Part shown: in pieces, positions 38,081 to 49,290 of the stretch
Numbering within the stretch: position 1 is the first letter of the stretch
How the letters are laid out: each line of letters opens with the position of its first letter
DNA from: Paeniglutamicibacter sulfureus
GTDB lineage: Bacteria; Actinomycetota; Actinomycetes; Actinomycetales; Micrococcaceae
Direction of reading: 5' to 3'
Assembly (NCBI RefSeq): GCF_030512175.1
Contig: NZ_JAULBL010000002.1
Coordinates: 308,149-372,148 of the forward strand
Length of the DNA stretch: 64,000 bases
Translations under genes and position numbers: made by a program
Notes under the pieces: generated by a model
The model's database searches: none
Told to the model about the DNA's origin: nothing
The model's input: only the letters and a program-made list of their open reading frames with translations

Positions 38081-38986
38081 CTATCCAATGTGATCGTCAT
38101 GGGATGCCGCGTAGTCCCGGGCCACGTCAAGGAAGGCTTTGGCTGCGGGCGTCAGGTTGGACTGCCGGCTCAGGATGGCCACATGCAGTTCTGAGACCGG
38201 CTCGATGTGCAACACCCGCAGGCCGGATTGCCGTGCCAGAGGTGCCCAGGACAGCGGCATGACCGAATGGCCCACCCCGGCCAGCACCAGCGGCAGCACC
38301 GAGGTGCGGTGCGCGACTTCGACGGCGATCTCCACCTTGATTCCGCTGGCCAGGATGTTGTCGACCAATGAGCGCATGAGCGAACCGCGCTGGGAAACCA
38401 CCATCCGGTGGCCGGCCAGGTCTTGCGGGGAAATCACGTCGCGGCCACCAAAGTCATCTTCCTGCGGGTTGACGATCAGTACCAACGGTTGACGCTCCAG
38501 TTCCAGGACATCGACATCCGGGACCCTAATCGGTCGGTCCGATCCCAGAATGCCGACCTCGCTGCTACCGTCGCGCACCGAGGAGACCACATCATCCACG
38601 GTGAAGGCCGCATCCGTGCTTACCGTGATCGATGGATGCAACCGGGTGTAGGTGGCGATCATCGTGGTCAGCGGTTCCACGCCCGGGGACGGCATGGCGA
38701 CCAGCTCGAGCCGGCCACTACGCACGCCCTTTACGTCAGCCATGGCCGACTGTGCCGCCTCCAGATCCCTGACCACCAACCGCGCCGGCCCCACCAAGGC
38801 CTTGCCCGCTTCGCTGAGCACCGCCCGGCGGCCCACTCGGTGGAACAGTGGGACCCCCGCTTCCTGCTCCAAGGCCTTGATCGCTTGCGACAAGGATGGC
38901 TGGGCGATGAGAAGTTTTTCGGCGGCCCGGTTGAACCCCTGATGGTCGACAACCGCCAGGAAATACCGCAATTGCCTGACATCCAT
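38081..38986 (-). CDS. LysR-family regulator of the tartrate operon
   Basis: 301 residues. The N-terminal helix-turn-helix is classical (MDVRQLRYFLAVVDHQGFNR, then AAEKLLIAQPSLSQAIKALE), followed by the effector-binding domain. ATG 38986 is chosen because GGGAG is 5 bases upstream; the frame open further to 39043 has no such site. Unlike most LysR regulators it is not divergent but lies upstream of, and on the same strand as, the genes it presumably controls, 113 bases from ttuC. The comparable ttuA of plant-associated bacteria has the same role. Confidence 0.88.
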   Translation of the reverse strand: MDVRQLRYFLAVVDHQGFNRAAEKLLIAQPSLSQAIKALEQEAGVPLFHRVGRRAVLSEAGKALVGPARLVVRDLEAAQSAMADVKGVRSGRLELVAMPSPGVEPLTTMIATYTRLHPSITVSTDAAFTVDDVVSSVRDGSSEVGILGSDRPIRVPDVDVLELERQPLVLIVNPQEDDFGGRDVISPQDLAGHRMVVSQRGSLMRSLVDNILASGIKVEIAVEVAHRTSVLPLVLAGVGHSVMPLSWAPLARQSGLRVLHIEPVSELHVAILSRQSNLTPAAKAFLDVARDYAASHDDHIG

Positions 38987-39218
38987 GAGTGCTCCCGCCC
39001 GACCAAGACCCGCACGTGGGTCCGGCGGGTCGATTCCAACCATTATGTTCGCTGCGCATGGTCACTCGTCTTTCATGACGCTGCTCAGGCCCAGCGATAC
39101 CACGGAAACCTGATTTTCAGGCAGGCCGCATGGTGGATCCGACTAATCCGTTCCCGACATGACCCGTGGCAAAAGTTCGCCTTGGTAGGAATGCCCGGTG
39201 AAATCGCCGTTTCGCACA

Positions 39219-39262
39219 GCACCCCCGGGTTCCGTTGTGGTCACGATAGATCCCGGGGGTGC
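39219..39262. terminator. Probable terminator downstream of thiE
   Basis: GCACCCCCGGG and its exact complement around a 22-base loop, 16 bases after the thiE stop. A short T-run (CTTTT) is on the plus side only, so termination of thiE itself is likely but not certain. Confidence 0.55.
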
Positions 39263-39278
39263 CTTTTGCTGTCCGGGG

Positions 39279-39959
39279 TCAGCCGAGTTCCGGCAACCTG
39301 GAAAGCAATGCCCTGGCCGCCTCGGTCGGGTCGTCTGCGTCGGTGATCGCGCGCACCACCACGATGCGCGAGGCTCCGGCGGCGACGACCTGCTCCACGT
39401 TGGCGAGGTCGATCCCGCCGATGGCGAACCACGGCTTGGATGTTTGGAGGGCGGCGGCGTGTTCCACCATCTCCAGTCCGACGGCCGCGCGGCCGGGCTT
39501 GGTCGGGGTGGCCCACAGTGGGCCGACACAGAAGTAGTCGGTGTTGGGGTCTGCATCCGCCGCGGTGATCTGTTCGGGATCGTGGCTGGACAGCCCCACG
39601 ATGGCCGAGGGGCCGAGCAAGGACCGGACACCCGGAAGCGGCAGGTCCTTTTGGCCCACGTGGAACACCGGTGCGCCGGAGAGCATCGCGAGGTCGGCGC
39701 GGTCGTTCACCGACCACAGCTTGCCGAATTCGCCGGCCACTGCGCGCAGCACATGGAGTAGTTCAAGTTCCTGACCGGCGTCCAGGTTCTTGTCGCGCAG
39801 CTGGATGATATCCACGCCGCCGGCATAGGCGGCACGCAGGAACTCGGCGAAATCCCCGCGGTCGGCCCGGGCATCGGTGCACAAGTACAGGCGTGCGGAG
39901 GCGAGGCCCGGAGCGCTTAAGACGGGGGTTGCTTCATCTTGGGTGGTGATCTGGCTCAT
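39279..39959 (-). CDS. thiE: Thiamine-phosphate synthase
   Basis: Joins the pyrimidine (HMP-PP) and thiazole phosphate halves of thiamine. The 226-residue TIM-barrel protein has [36 protein letters not shown] with [32 protein letters not shown] and [20 protein letters not shown], the phosphate and pyrophosphate binding set. It is divergent from the riboswitch-led thiO operon; its own start is only about 20 bases from the riboswitch, so its promoter must lie in or beyond the riboswitch region on the other strand. Confidence 0.94.
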   Translation of the reverse strand: MSQITTQDEATPVLSAPGLASARLYLCTDARADRGDFAEFLRAAYAGGVDIIQLRDKNLDAGQELELLHVLRAVAGEFGKLWSVNDRADLAMLSGAPVFHVGQKDLPLPGVRSLLGPSAIVGLSSHDPEQITAADADPNTDYFCVGPLWATPTKPGRAAVGLEMVEHAAALQTSKPWFAIGGIDLANVEQVVAAGASRIVVVRAITDADDPTEAARALLSRLPELG

Positions 39960-39979
39960 GTCTCATAGACTAGTTCAGT

Positions 39980-40092
39980 ACCGCGGGAGCCAGGAAAGCT
40001 GGCTGAGAGGGCGCCGATTGCGCCGACCGACAGACGCCGTCCCCACACCGGGGCGGCGTGGAACCTGATCCGGCTCATACCGGCGTAGGGAA
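39980..40092 (+). promoter_or_regulatory. TPP riboswitch (THI element)
   Basis: The conserved blocks are all present: GCTGGCTGAGAGGGCGCC (pyrimidine-sensing loop, near 39998-40015) and GAACCTGATCCGGCTCATAC followed by CGGCGTAGGGA (pyrophosphate-sensing side, 40061-40091). The ribosome site AAGGAG of thiO (40091-40096) follows directly, so control is probably at translation initiation by sequestration. Confidence 0.95.
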
Positions 40093-40102
40093 GGAGACCT
40101 CG

Positions 40103-41331
40103 ATGTCGTGCACCGTGCCCGACCCCCTGTCCACCGACATTGCCGTCATCGGCGGCGGAATCATCGGCCTGGGCATCGCCCTGGAAGCCCAGCGCGCCGG
40201 GCACCGGATCACGCTGATCGACCCGGACCCGGCCGCCGGTGCCACGTTCGCCGCTGCCGGCATGCTGGCCCCGGTCAGCGAGCTGCACTACCAGGAAGAG
40301 GACCTGCTTTCCCTTACCCTGGCTTCCTCCGCCCGCTGGCCCGGCTTTGCCCGGACCCTGGCCGCCGAGACCGGGCTGGACATCGGATACCGCACGACCC
40401 CCACGCTGGCCCTCGCTGCCGACGCCGCCGACCGCGCCGCGCTGGGCGACCTGCGCGAGGCACAAACCCGGCAGGGACTTCAGGTGGACCGGGTGACCAC
40501 CCGGGAGGCCAGGGTGCGCGAGCCGATGCTGTCGCCGAACATTTCCGCCGCCCACTTGATCACACAGGACCACCAGGTCGACCCGCGGGCCCTGGCCAAA
40601 GCCATCCTGACGCGCCTGGCCGCCGTGGGCCGCGAACGTGACGGGACCGAACCGTCCAAGACCCTCGTCCGCGTCCGGGCGACGGGCTTGCTGCACCAGG
40701 ACCCCGCCGATTCCCGCTCCCCGGTCACCGGGGTGCTGCTTGCCGACGGCACCGCGATCCATGCCCGCGAGACGATCCTCGCCAACGGCCTGGGCGCCGC
40801 GGGCTTCGAAGGGTTGCCCGAATCCCTGGTGCTTCCGCTGCGTCCGGTGCACGGGGACATCCTGCGGCTGCGCGTGCCCGCACACCTGCGCCCGCTGACC
40901 ACCGCCACGCTGCGCGGGATGGTGCGCGGGGTGCCGGTATACGTGGTCCCGCGCGAGGATGACACCGTGGTCATCGGAGCGACCGCCCGCGAGGACGGCA
41001 ACCTGGGGGTCAGCGCCGGGGGAGTGCACCAGCTGCTGCGCGACGCGCAGGTGCTGCTGCCCGCGGTCGCCGAGCTCGAACTCATCGAAACCACCGCCCG
41101 CGCCCGCCCCGGGACCCCCGACAACGCGCCGCTGCTCGGACGCGTGGCGGCCTGGGATGGTGCGGATGTGCCGGGTCTGCTGATCGCCACTGGATTCTTC
41201 CGCCACGGCGTGCTGCTCACGCCGGTCGCGGCCCACATCGTCCTCGAGCTGGTCGCCGGCCGCGGCGACCCCGCCTGGGACCGCTTCCGACCCGACCGGT
41301 TCTCACCGGCATTGAAACCCAAGGAGTATGC

Positions 41332-41335
<4 letters not shown>
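40103..41335 (+). CDS. thiO: Glycine oxidase ThiO
   Basis: FAD enzyme of thiazole synthesis that makes iminoglycine from glycine. The 410-residue protein has the dinucleotide fold IAVIGGGIIGLGIALEAQ near residue 14, GATFAAAGMLAPVSE near 50, and the C-terminal NAPLLGRVAAWDGADVPGLL region of DAO-type oxidases. ATG 40103 has AAGGAG 7 bases upstream, which decides it over the open frame starting in the riboswitch. Its stop overlaps thiS (ATGA). Confidence 0.93.
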
Positions 41336-42427
<1,092 letters not shown>

Positions 42428-42451
42428 AACCGGAACCCGAAGGAGAGAACC

Positions 42452-43132
42452 ATGCCCGCAAAAGACGTTCTGACACTCGAACAAGTCCAGGCGAATCTGC
42501 TGCAACTGCCGCAGTGGCGCTACGGAATGGGTGCACTGCGCACAGCGTTGAAGTGCGAGTCCTCGGCCTCCGCCCTGGCGCTGTTCTCCACCATCGGCGC
42601 GCTGGCCCAGGAAGCCAACCACCACCCCGACGTTGACTGGCGTTACGACACGTTATTCATCACCCTGACCTCGCACGACGCAGGAGGCAGGGTGAGTGCG
42701 CGCGATGCGGCGCTGGCCCGGTCGATCTCCGCCCAGGCGCAGAACTCCGGCGCCGTGGCCAAGCCTGAACTGCTGCGCGTGGTGGAGATCGCCATCGACA
42801 CCGACGACGAGGACGCCATCTCGGAAACCTGGCGCACGGCGCTGGGCTACAAGCGGCAGATGGACGGCAGCCTGGCCGACCCCTTCGGGCGGGGACCGGC
42901 CCTGTGGTTCCAAAAGACCGCCACGCCCAACGCCAACCGTTTCCACCTGGACATCACGGTGCCGCACAGTGAAAGCTCGCCCATCCTCAGCGAGTTGGAA
43001 GCCACCGGCGCTGCCCTGGACCCCGAGGCCGCCCCCAGGTTTGTGGTGGCCACCGATGCGCAGGGCAACAGGCTATGCCTGTGCACCGAGGAAGGCCGCG
43101 AAATCGACGGCTCTCCCGTGGATGGCCAGTAG
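42452..43132 (+). CDS. Pterin-4a-carbinolamine dehydratase fused to a VOC/glyoxalase-like domain
   Basis: 226 residues. Residues 1-100 are a 4a-hydroxytetrahydrobiopterin dehydratase domain with the active-site pattern EANHHPDVDWRYDTLFITLT then SHDAGGRVSARDAALA (His, His, Pro, Tyr and the later His all kept). Residues 108-220 are a VOC/glyoxalase-type domain (LLRVVEIAIDTDDEDAISET, HLDITVPHSE, VVATDAQGNRLCLC). It sits 24 bases after thiG and before the ThiF-like gene, inside the thiamine operon, where neither half has an obvious role. Both domains look intact. Confidence 0.85.
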   Translation: MPAKDVLTLEQVQANLLQLPQWRYGMGALRTALKCESSASALALFSTIGALAQEANHHPDVDWRYDTLFITLTSHDAGGRVSARDAALARSISAQAQNSGAVAKPELLRVVEIAIDTDDEDAISETWRTALGYKRQMDGSLADPFGRGPALWFQKTATPNANRFHLDITVPHSESSPILSELEATGAALDPEAAPRFVVATDAQGNRLCLCTEEGREIDGSPVDGQ

Positions 43133-43249
43133 CCCCACTCCTTAAGGATCATCCCCCAAAAGCGTTTCGCGGGGATGACCAACATTGTTCTGGTTGCAAA
43201 CGGCGGATCATTTTTTGTTGTCCCTTTTGTCCCCCTAAGGCAGGTTTCA

Positions 43250-44431
43250 TTGAGTCAGACGCTCGTCGAAAACAACATGGCAATGTTGCCGCCCCTCGTG
43301 GAACCGGGGCCGCCCCTGATCGCCGAGGAACTCGAACGCTACTCCCGCCATGCCCTCATGCCGGAGATCGGGCTCGAGGGACAGCGCCGGCTGCGCAACG
43401 CCAAGGTGTTGGTCATCGGCGCCGGTGGCCTGGGATCGCCGGCATTGCTGTACCTGGCAGCCGCCGGCGTGGGAACGCTGGGAATCGTCGATGACGACAC
43501 GGTGGAGCTGAGCAACTTGCAGCGCCAGGTGATCCACGGGGTCCACGACATCGGCCGCACCAAGCTTGAGTCCGCCCGCGAATCGATCGCCGCCATCAAC
43601 CCCGGGGTGGAGATCGTGCTGCATCCGGTCCGGCTGGATTCGACCAATGTGCTGGAGATCTTCGCCGGCTACGACGTCATCCTTGACGGCGCGGACAACT
43701 TTGCCACGCGCTATCTGGTCAACGACGCCGCGGCGCTGATGGGCAAGCCCTACGTCTGGGGTTCGATCCTGCGCTTCGATGGACAGGTGAGCGTCTTCTG
43801 GGCGAAGCACGGCCCGAACTACCGCGATCTCTATCCGGAGCCTCCGGCGGCGGGCACCGTCCCCTCCTGCGCGGAGGGCGGTGTCTTCGGGATGCTGTGT
43901 GCCTCGATCGGGGCCATGATGGTGACCGAGGCCGTCAAGCTCATCACCGGGGTGGGCAAAACCCTGCTGGGCCGCCTGCTGGTCTTCGATGCGCTCGGAG
44001 CACGCTGGCGCGAACTGCGCATCGCCCGGGAACCGGAGGCCTCCCCGATCACCGAACTCATCGACTACGGGAGCTTCTGCGGCATCTCCGCGCCCGGTAG
44101 CCGGGGAGAGGCGGACGAGGCCCTGATCGGGGTCGGGGAGCTGGCCGACCGATTGGCCGCCAGGGATACGGGGGCAGCGGACTTCGTGCTGCTCGATGTG
44201 CGCGAGCCGGTGGAATTCGAAATCTCGCGCATCCCCGGGTCCGTGCTGGTGCCCCTCGCGGGAATCAAGGACGGATCCGCGCTGGACGGGATTCCCCGCG
44301 GCGTGCCGCTGATCCTGCACTGCAAGTCCGGGGTCCGCTCCGGACAGGCGCTCGATGCCCTGCGCTCCGCCGGCTACGGAGACGTGGTGCACCTCAGCGG
44401 CGGGATCGATGCGTGGGCAACCAGGGCTTGA
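43250..44431 (+). CDS. ThiF/MoeB-type adenylyltransferase with C-terminal rhodanese (MoeZ-like)
   Basis: 393 residues. The E1-like domain has VLVIGAGGLGSPALLYLAAA (ATP site, near 55), LSNLQRQVIH, DGADNFATRYLVNDA and VPSCAEGGVFGMLCASIG. The zinc CxxC of E. coli MoeB is replaced by NYRD, as in actinobacterial MoeZ. The C-terminal rhodanese (FVLLDVREPVEFEISRIPGS, ILHCKSGVRSGQALD) has its active Cys, so the protein can both activate ThiS and supply sulfur. The start is uncertain: TTG 43250 has AAGG-CAGG upstream; ATG 43175 would add 25 residues encoded by an unusually T-rich stretch. Confidence 0.88.
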   Translation: MSQTLVENNMAMLPPLVEPGPPLIAEELERYSRHALMPEIGLEGQRRLRNAKVLVIGAGGLGSPALLYLAAAGVGTLGIVDDDTVELSNLQRQVIHGVHDIGRTKLESARESIAAINPGVEIVLHPVRLDSTNVLEIFAGYDVILDGADNFATRYLVNDAAALMGKPYVWGSILRFDGQVSVFWAKHGPNYRDLYPEPPAAGTVPSCAEGGVFGMLCASIGAMMVTEAVKLITGVGKTLLGRLLVFDALGARWRELRIAREPEASPITELIDYGSFCGISAPGSRGEADEALIGVGELADRLAARDTGAADFVLLDVREPVEFEISRIPGSVLVPLAGIKDGSALDGIPRGVPLILHCKSGVRSGQALDALRSAGYGDVVHLSGGIDAWATRA

Positions 44432-44492
44432 CCACCGCGCTCACGGGGCCGTTCGCGGTCGCACGGTCCGCATCCATTACCGGGAGAAAACC

Positions 44493-45626
44493 ATGAAACA
44501 TGTACGCGCGGCCTCGCTGTTCGCGGCCGGGCTGGGGATCGCCGTCGTGCTGGGGGCCTGCACCCCGGCGCCGCCGACCGGCCCGGACCCCTCCACGCCC
44601 CCGCCTTCCCCGTCCCTCTCCGCATCCGGGACGGCCACCTCGGCACCGCCCCGGGATCCGGCGCCGGCGGGCACCCCGCGGGCGGTGGCCACGGGCCTGC
44701 AGGCGCCTTGGTCGGTGGTGTTCCGCAACGGAACCCCGCTTCTCAGCGAACGCGACTCCGCCCGCATCCTTGAACTTGCCGAGGACGGCACGACGCGCGA
44801 GATCGGAACCGTCCCCGGCGTCCGGCACGGCGGGGAGGGCGGTCTGCTGGGCCTTGCCGTCGATCCCCGGGACCGCCTGTACGTGTACTCGACCGCGGCC
44901 GGGGGCAACCGGATCCAGCGCTTCGAGCTGACCGGTGCGCCCGGGTCGCTGGCCCTGGGCAGCCCCGAGACAATCCTGGAGGGAATCCCCGCGGCAGGCG
45001 TCCACAACGGCGGGCGCCTGGCCTTCGGCCCCGACGGGATGCTCTACGCCACGGCGGGCGACGCCTCAGAGGGCGGCAGCGCGCAGGACCTGGACTCCCT
45101 GGGCGGCAAGATCCTGCGGATGACCGCCGAGGGAGCGGTGCCACCGGACAATCCGTACCCCGACTCGCTGGTCTACAGCTACGGGCACCGCAACCCACAG
45201 GGCCTGGCCTGGGCGAAGGACGGCACCATGTTCGCCGCCGAATTCGGGCAAAACACCTGGGACGAACTGAACATCATCACTCCGGGCGCCAACTACGGCT
45301 GGCCGCGGGTCGAGGGCATCGCCGACGAGGAGGGCTTCACCAACCCCGTGCAGCAGTGGGAGCCCGGTGCCGCGAGCCCCAGCGGCATGGTGCACGTGGA
45401 CGGGACGCTGTTCATCGCGAACCTGCGCGGTACGGTGCTGCGCCAGGTGCCCGTCGCCGACCCCTCCACTTCCACCGAACACTACAACGGCGAGTTCGGA
45501 AGGATCCGCGACGTGGCAGTGTCCCCGGACGGGGAACTCTGGATTCTCACCAACAACACCGACGGGCGGGGCAACCCCGGCCCCGACGACGACCGCATCC
45601 TGGGCGTTCGCCTGGACCGGGGGTAG
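44493..45626 (+). CDS. PQQ-type sugar dehydrogenase family lipoprotein
   Basis: 377 residues. A lipoprotein signal (hydrophobic LFAAGLGIAVVLGAC, lipobox LGAC) and a Pro/Ser/Thr-rich linker lead to a six-bladed propeller of the soluble glucose/sorbosone dehydrogenase family: LGLAVDPRDRLYVYSTA, GVHNGGRLAFGPDGMLYATA, YSYGHRNPQGLAWAKDG and AEFGQNTWDELNIITPGANY, the last holding typical PQQ/Ca ligands. Substrate unknown, probably an aldose. ATG 44493 has CGGGAG upstream; the frame open further left lies in the ThiF gene. Confidence 0.85.
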   Translation: MKHVRAASLFAAGLGIAVVLGACTPAPPTGPDPSTPPPSPSLSASGTATSAPPRDPAPAGTPRAVATGLQAPWSVVFRNGTPLLSERDSARILELAEDGTTREIGTVPGVRHGGEGGLLGLAVDPRDRLYVYSTAAGGNRIQRFELTGAPGSLALGSPETILEGIPAAGVHNGGRLAFGPDGMLYATAGDASEGGSAQDLDSLGGKILRMTAEGAVPPDNPYPDSLVYSYGHRNPQGLAWAKDGTMFAAEFGQNTWDELNIITPGANYGWPRVEGIADEEGFTNPVQQWEPGAASPSGMVHVDGTLFIANLRGTVLRQVPVADPSTSTEHYNGEFGRIRDVAVSPDGELWILTNNTDGRGNPGPDDDRILGVRLDRG

Positions 45627-45668
45627 GGATCCGCCCGCGTGCCGCCGCCGGGGGAGGCCGTGCGGAAC

Positions 45669-46712
45669 CTAGGCCAGCGTTGCCGCGTCGATGACGAAGC
45701 GGTAGTGGACATCGGAGGCGAGCACGCGCTCGTAGGCCTTGTTGATGTCCTCGGCCGCGATGACCTCGACCTCGGCGGCGATCCGGTGCCCGGCGCAGAA
45801 GTCCAGCATTTCCTGGGTCTCGCGGATGCCGCCGATCATCGAACCGGCAAACGAGCGCCGGCCGGTAATCAGTGAAAACACGTTGACCGGCAGCGGCTCG
45901 GCCGGGGCGCCGACGTTGACCAGAGCGCCGTCAAGGGCCAGCAGCTGCAGGAAGGCGCTGATGTCGATACCGGCGCTGACGGTGTTGATGATCAGGTCGA
46001 AGGACCCGGCGAGCACCTCGAACGTCTCGGGGTTTTCCGTGGCGAAGTAGTTCTCGGCACCCAGCTTCAGACCGTCTTCCTGCTTCTTGAGCGTCCGCGA
46101 CAGCACGGTGACCTCCGCGCCCATGGCATGGGCGATCTTGACCGCCATGTGCCCGAGCCCGCCGAGCCCAATCACCGCGACCTTCTTGCCAGGTCCAGCG
46201 CCCCAGCGGCGCAGCGGGGAGTAGGTGGTGATGCCGGCGCACAGCAGGGGAGCGGCGACGTCGAGTTCCAGGGCGGCGGGGATGTTCACCACGAAGTCCT
46301 CGTTCACCACCACGGCCGTGGCGTAGCCACCCTGGGTGATGGTTCCGTCGACATCCGTGGCGCCGTAGGTCCCGATGTTGCCCAACAGGCAGTACTGCTC
46401 CTCGCCGGCGCGGCAGTGGACGCATTCGCGGCAGGAGTTGACCATGCAGCCAACGCCCACGCGGTCGCCCACGGCGTGCCGGGTGACCGCGGCTCCGACC
46501 TCGGTGACGATTCCGGCGATCTCGTGGCCCGGGACCAGCGGGTACTGCTGGGGGCCCCATTCCCCGCGCACGGTGTGAATGTCCGAGTGGCAGATCCCGG
46601 AGTACTTGATACCGATCAGCACATCGTGCGCCCCGACCTCGCGGCGGTCGATGAGGGTGGGAACGAGGTCTTCCGTGGTGGACGGTGCGGCGTAGGCGTT
46701 GACTTGAAGCAT
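45669..46712 (-). CDS. Zinc-dependent alcohol dehydrogenase (cinnamyl-alcohol/YahK type)
   Basis: 347-residue NADP-type aldehyde reductase. The catalytic zinc site is [15 protein letters not shown] with [12 protein letters not shown], the structural zinc site has four Cys in [16 protein letters not shown], and the cofactor site is [17 protein letters not shown] near 180. The order and the [10 protein letters not shown] stretch fit the CAD/YahK group that reduces a wide range of aldehydes. It is transcribed alone, divergent from panD. Confidence 0.92.
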   Translation of the reverse strand: MLQVNAYAAPSTTEDLVPTLIDRREVGAHDVLIGIKYSGICHSDIHTVRGEWGPQQYPLVPGHEIAGIVTEVGAAVTRHAVGDRVGVGCMVNSCRECVHCRAGEEQYCLLGNIGTYGATDVDGTITQGGYATAVVVNEDFVVNIPAALELDVAAPLLCAGITTYSPLRRWGAGPGKKVAVIGLGGLGHMAVKIAHAMGAEVTVLSRTLKKQEDGLKLGAENYFATENPETFEVLAGSFDLIINTVSAGIDISAFLQLLALDGALVNVGAPAEPLPVNVFSLITGRRSFAGSMIGGIRETQEMLDFCAGHRIAAEVEVIAAEDINKAYERVLASDVHYRFVIDAATLA

Positions 46713-47117
46713 GGTTCTCCGTGTTGCGATAGGAAGGTTTCACTGCGGGTCGGATACAAAGAGGCGCAAGGCCGCCTGCCGCGAGACGACAGGATTGCGG
46801 TCCGCACCACGCGGTGCGTCGATCCGTCCCAGTCAATCAAATCATCATGGGCAATCGCTGACGGAGGCCCTGCCGAGGCGTGTACTGGCAGGGTATGCCC
46901 GGGTGCCGCCGCGACGGTTCGGTTCCGAGTCAGGCATCCGATGGTTAGCCACGAACGCGGTTCCCTGACTCCAAGTACGTCACAGACAACCGGAAGCCGG
47001 CGCGTCTACAATGTCTTAGGCGCCGGAACACTCACTGCACCAAGCCGGTGGCCCGGGGATGGCATCCAAGGATGAATGTCGCCCCCAGCACAACCCCCTT
47101 CCAGGAGATCCCCCCCT
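46713..47117. other. Divergent intergenic region between the alcohol dehydrogenase and panD
   Basis: About 400 bases that must hold both promoters. The panD ribosome site CCAGGAGATC is at its right end. No other gene or clear operator is seen. Confidence 0.4.
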
Positions 47118-47540
47118 ATGCAGCGCACCATGTTCAAGTCCAAGATCCACCGCGCCACTGTCACGCACGCGGACCTGCACTACGTCGGATCCATCACCAT
47201 CGACGCCGACCTTTTGGACGCGGCTGACATCCTTCCCGGGGAACTGGTCTCGATCGTGGACGTCACCAACGGCGCCCGGCTGGAGACCTACACGATTGCC
47301 GGGGAGCGCGGTTCGGGGGTCATCGGCATCAACGGCGCCGCCGCCCACCTGGTCAACGTGGGGGACCTGGTCATCATCATCACGTACGCCTCCATGACCA
47401 ACGCCGAGGCCCGCGCCTTCAAGCCGTCCGTGGTGCACGTGGACGAACACAACGCCATCCGCGCGCTGGGCACCGACCCCGCCGAGGCGCTCGCCGACGG
47501 CTTGGAAACCCCGCCCTTCGCCATCTTCGCCGACGCCTGA
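47118..47540 (+). CDS. panD: Aspartate 1-decarboxylase
   Basis: Makes beta-alanine for pantothenate and CoA. The 140-residue proenzyme begins [20 protein letters not shown] and has the self-cleavage site Gly24-Ser25 in YVGSITID, which leaves a pyruvoyl group on the new N-terminus. ATG 47118 puts the cleavage at the canonical position and has AGGAG upstream. [18 protein letters not shown] and the [11 protein letters not shown] stretch are also typical. It lies 48 bases before the acyl-CoA ligase gene. Confidence 0.95.
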   Translation: MQRTMFKSKIHRATVTHADLHYVGSITIDADLLDAADILPGELVSIVDVTNGARLETYTIAGERGSGVIGINGAAAHLVNVGDLVIIITYASMTNAEARAFKPSVVHVDEHNAIRALGTDPAEALADGLETPPFAIFADA

Positions 47541-47588
47541 GAATCCGCCAGGTCGTTCCCCTGCCGTGAGAAGCGGCATGATGGAACC

Positions 47589-49277
47589 ATGGAGAACACT
47601 GCCGCGCACCCCTGGACCAAGAACTACCAGCCGGGCGTCCCGGCCGAGATCGAGCTGCCCACCGAATCCCTGAGCGCGATGTTCGAGCGCTCCGTCGCCG
47701 AGGCGGGGGACAGCCCGGCCACCGAGTTCTTCGGGAAGCGCACCAGCTACCGCGAGCTCGGAGAACAGGTGGAGCGCGCCGCCGAGGGGCTGCGCCTGCT
47801 CGGCGTTCGTGCCGGGGACAGGGTCGCGCTGATCCTGCCCAACTGTCCGCAACACGTCATCGCGTTCTACGCGGTGCTGCGCCTGGGCGCGGTGGTCGTT
47901 GAGCACAACCCGCTCTACACCTCGCGCGAACTGCGCCACCAATTCGAGGACCACCAGGCCCGCGTCGTCATCGCCTGGGACAAGGCGGCCGAATCGGTGC
48001 GTCAGTTCCCGAAGGACATGCGCATAGACACCGTGGTCTCGGTGAACCTGCTCGAAGCCTTCCCGGCCGTGAAGCGCATGGCGCTTAACCTGCCAGTGAA
48101 GAAGCTCCGCGCCTCCAAGGCCGCGCTGACCGCGCCCGCCCCCGGGACCATGGCCTTCAAGGACCTGCTCAAGGCCGGCCGGATCGATACCGCCCATCTG
48201 CGCCCGGGCGTGGAGGACCTCGCGGTCATCCAATACACCTCCGGGACCACGGGAAGGCCCAAGGGTGCGATGCTCACCCACTACAACCTGTATTCCAACG
48301 CGTTGCAGGGCGAGGCTTGGATGGCCGGGGCGCAGGAACGCAAGGAAATCCTCTACGCGATCCTGCCGATGTTCCACGCCTTCGGCATGACCCTGTACCT
48401 GACCTTCGGCGTGAAAAAGCAGGGCCTGCTGGTGCTCTTCCCCAAGTTCGACCCGGACCTGGTCCTGGCGGCGATGAAGAAGTCCCCAGCAACCGTGTAC
48501 TGCGCCGTCCCGCCGATCTACGAGCGCACGGCCCTGGCCGCGAAGGCCAAGGGCGTGTCGCTGCGCTCGGCCAAGTACTGCATCTCCGGGGCCATGAACC
48601 TGCCCGATGCCGTGGTCGAACTCTGGGAATCGGTCTCCGGTGGCCTGCTGGTGGAGGGCTACGGGATGACCGAGTCCTCACCGGTGGCCCTGGGCAACCC
48701 CTTCCACCCGACCCGGCGCACCGGGACCATCGGGGTGCCGTTCCCCTCGACGGACATGAAGGTCGTGGACTTGGATGACCCGTCGATCGAGGTGGCCCAG
48801 GGCGAGCCCGGCGAGTTGCTGCTCAAGGGTCCGCAGGTGTTCGCCGGTTATTGGAACAACCCGGAGGAGACTGCCAAGACGCTCACCGCCGACGGCTGGT
48901 TGCGCACCGGGGACGTGGTGACGGTTGATGCCGAGGGCTTCACCACGATCGTGGACCGAGCCAAGGAGCTGATCATCACCGGCGGCTTCAACGTCTCGCC
49001 GACCGAGGTCGAGACCGTGCTGCGCGCCCACCCGGATGTGTTGGACGCAGCCGCGTTCGGCAAGGCGTTGGAACGCGGCGGGGAAATGGTGGTTGCCGCC
49101 GTGGAGCTGGAGCCCGGGACGGAATTGGACGAGGACGCGCTGCGCGAACACTGCCGCGGACAGCTGGCGGGCTACAAGGTGCCCAAGCGGATCGTGGCCA
49201 TCGAGGCGATGCCGCGCTCGATGCTCGGCAAGATCCTGCGCAAACAGGTCCGCGAACAGGTCGCACCCGGCCTGTAG
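47589..49277 (+). CDS. fadD: Long-chain-fatty-acid-CoA ligase
   Basis: AMP-forming acyl-CoA synthetase, 562 residues. ATP/AMP motif YTSGTTGRPKGAMLTHYN near 215, adenine motif VEGYGMTESSPVALGNPFHP near 355, hinge GWLRTGDVVTVDAEGF near 435 and the C-terminal PRSMLGKILRKQVREQ with the adenylating Lys. The chain-length preference cannot be read. CATGAT ends 6 bases before the ATG, so the transcript may be leaderless and separate from panD. It ends at a strong terminator. Confidence 0.92.
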   Translation: MENTAAHPWTKNYQPGVPAEIELPTESLSAMFERSVAEAGDSPATEFFGKRTSYRELGEQVERAAEGLRLLGVRAGDRVALILPNCPQHVIAFYAVLRLGAVVVEHNPLYTSRELRHQFEDHQARVVIAWDKAAESVRQFPKDMRIDTVVSVNLLEAFPAVKRMALNLPVKKLRASKAALTAPAPGTMAFKDLLKAGRIDTAHLRPGVEDLAVIQYTSGTTGRPKGAMLTHYNLYSNALQGEAWMAGAQERKEILYAILPMFHAFGMTLYLTFGVKKQGLLVLFPKFDPDLVLAAMKKSPATVYCAVPPIYERTALAAKAKGVSLRSAKYCISGAMNLPDAVVELWESVSGGLLVEGYGMTESSPVALGNPFHPTRRTGTIGVPFPSTDMKVVDLDDPSIEVAQGEPGELLLKGPQVFAGYWNNPEETAKTLTADGWLRTGDVVTVDAEGFTTIVDRAKELIITGGFNVSPTEVETVLRAHPDVLDAAAFGKALERGGEMVVAAVELEPGTELDEDALREHCRGQLAGYKVPKRIVAIEAMPRSMLGKILRKQVREQVAPGL

Positions 49278-49290
49278 GAACCCACGCGAA

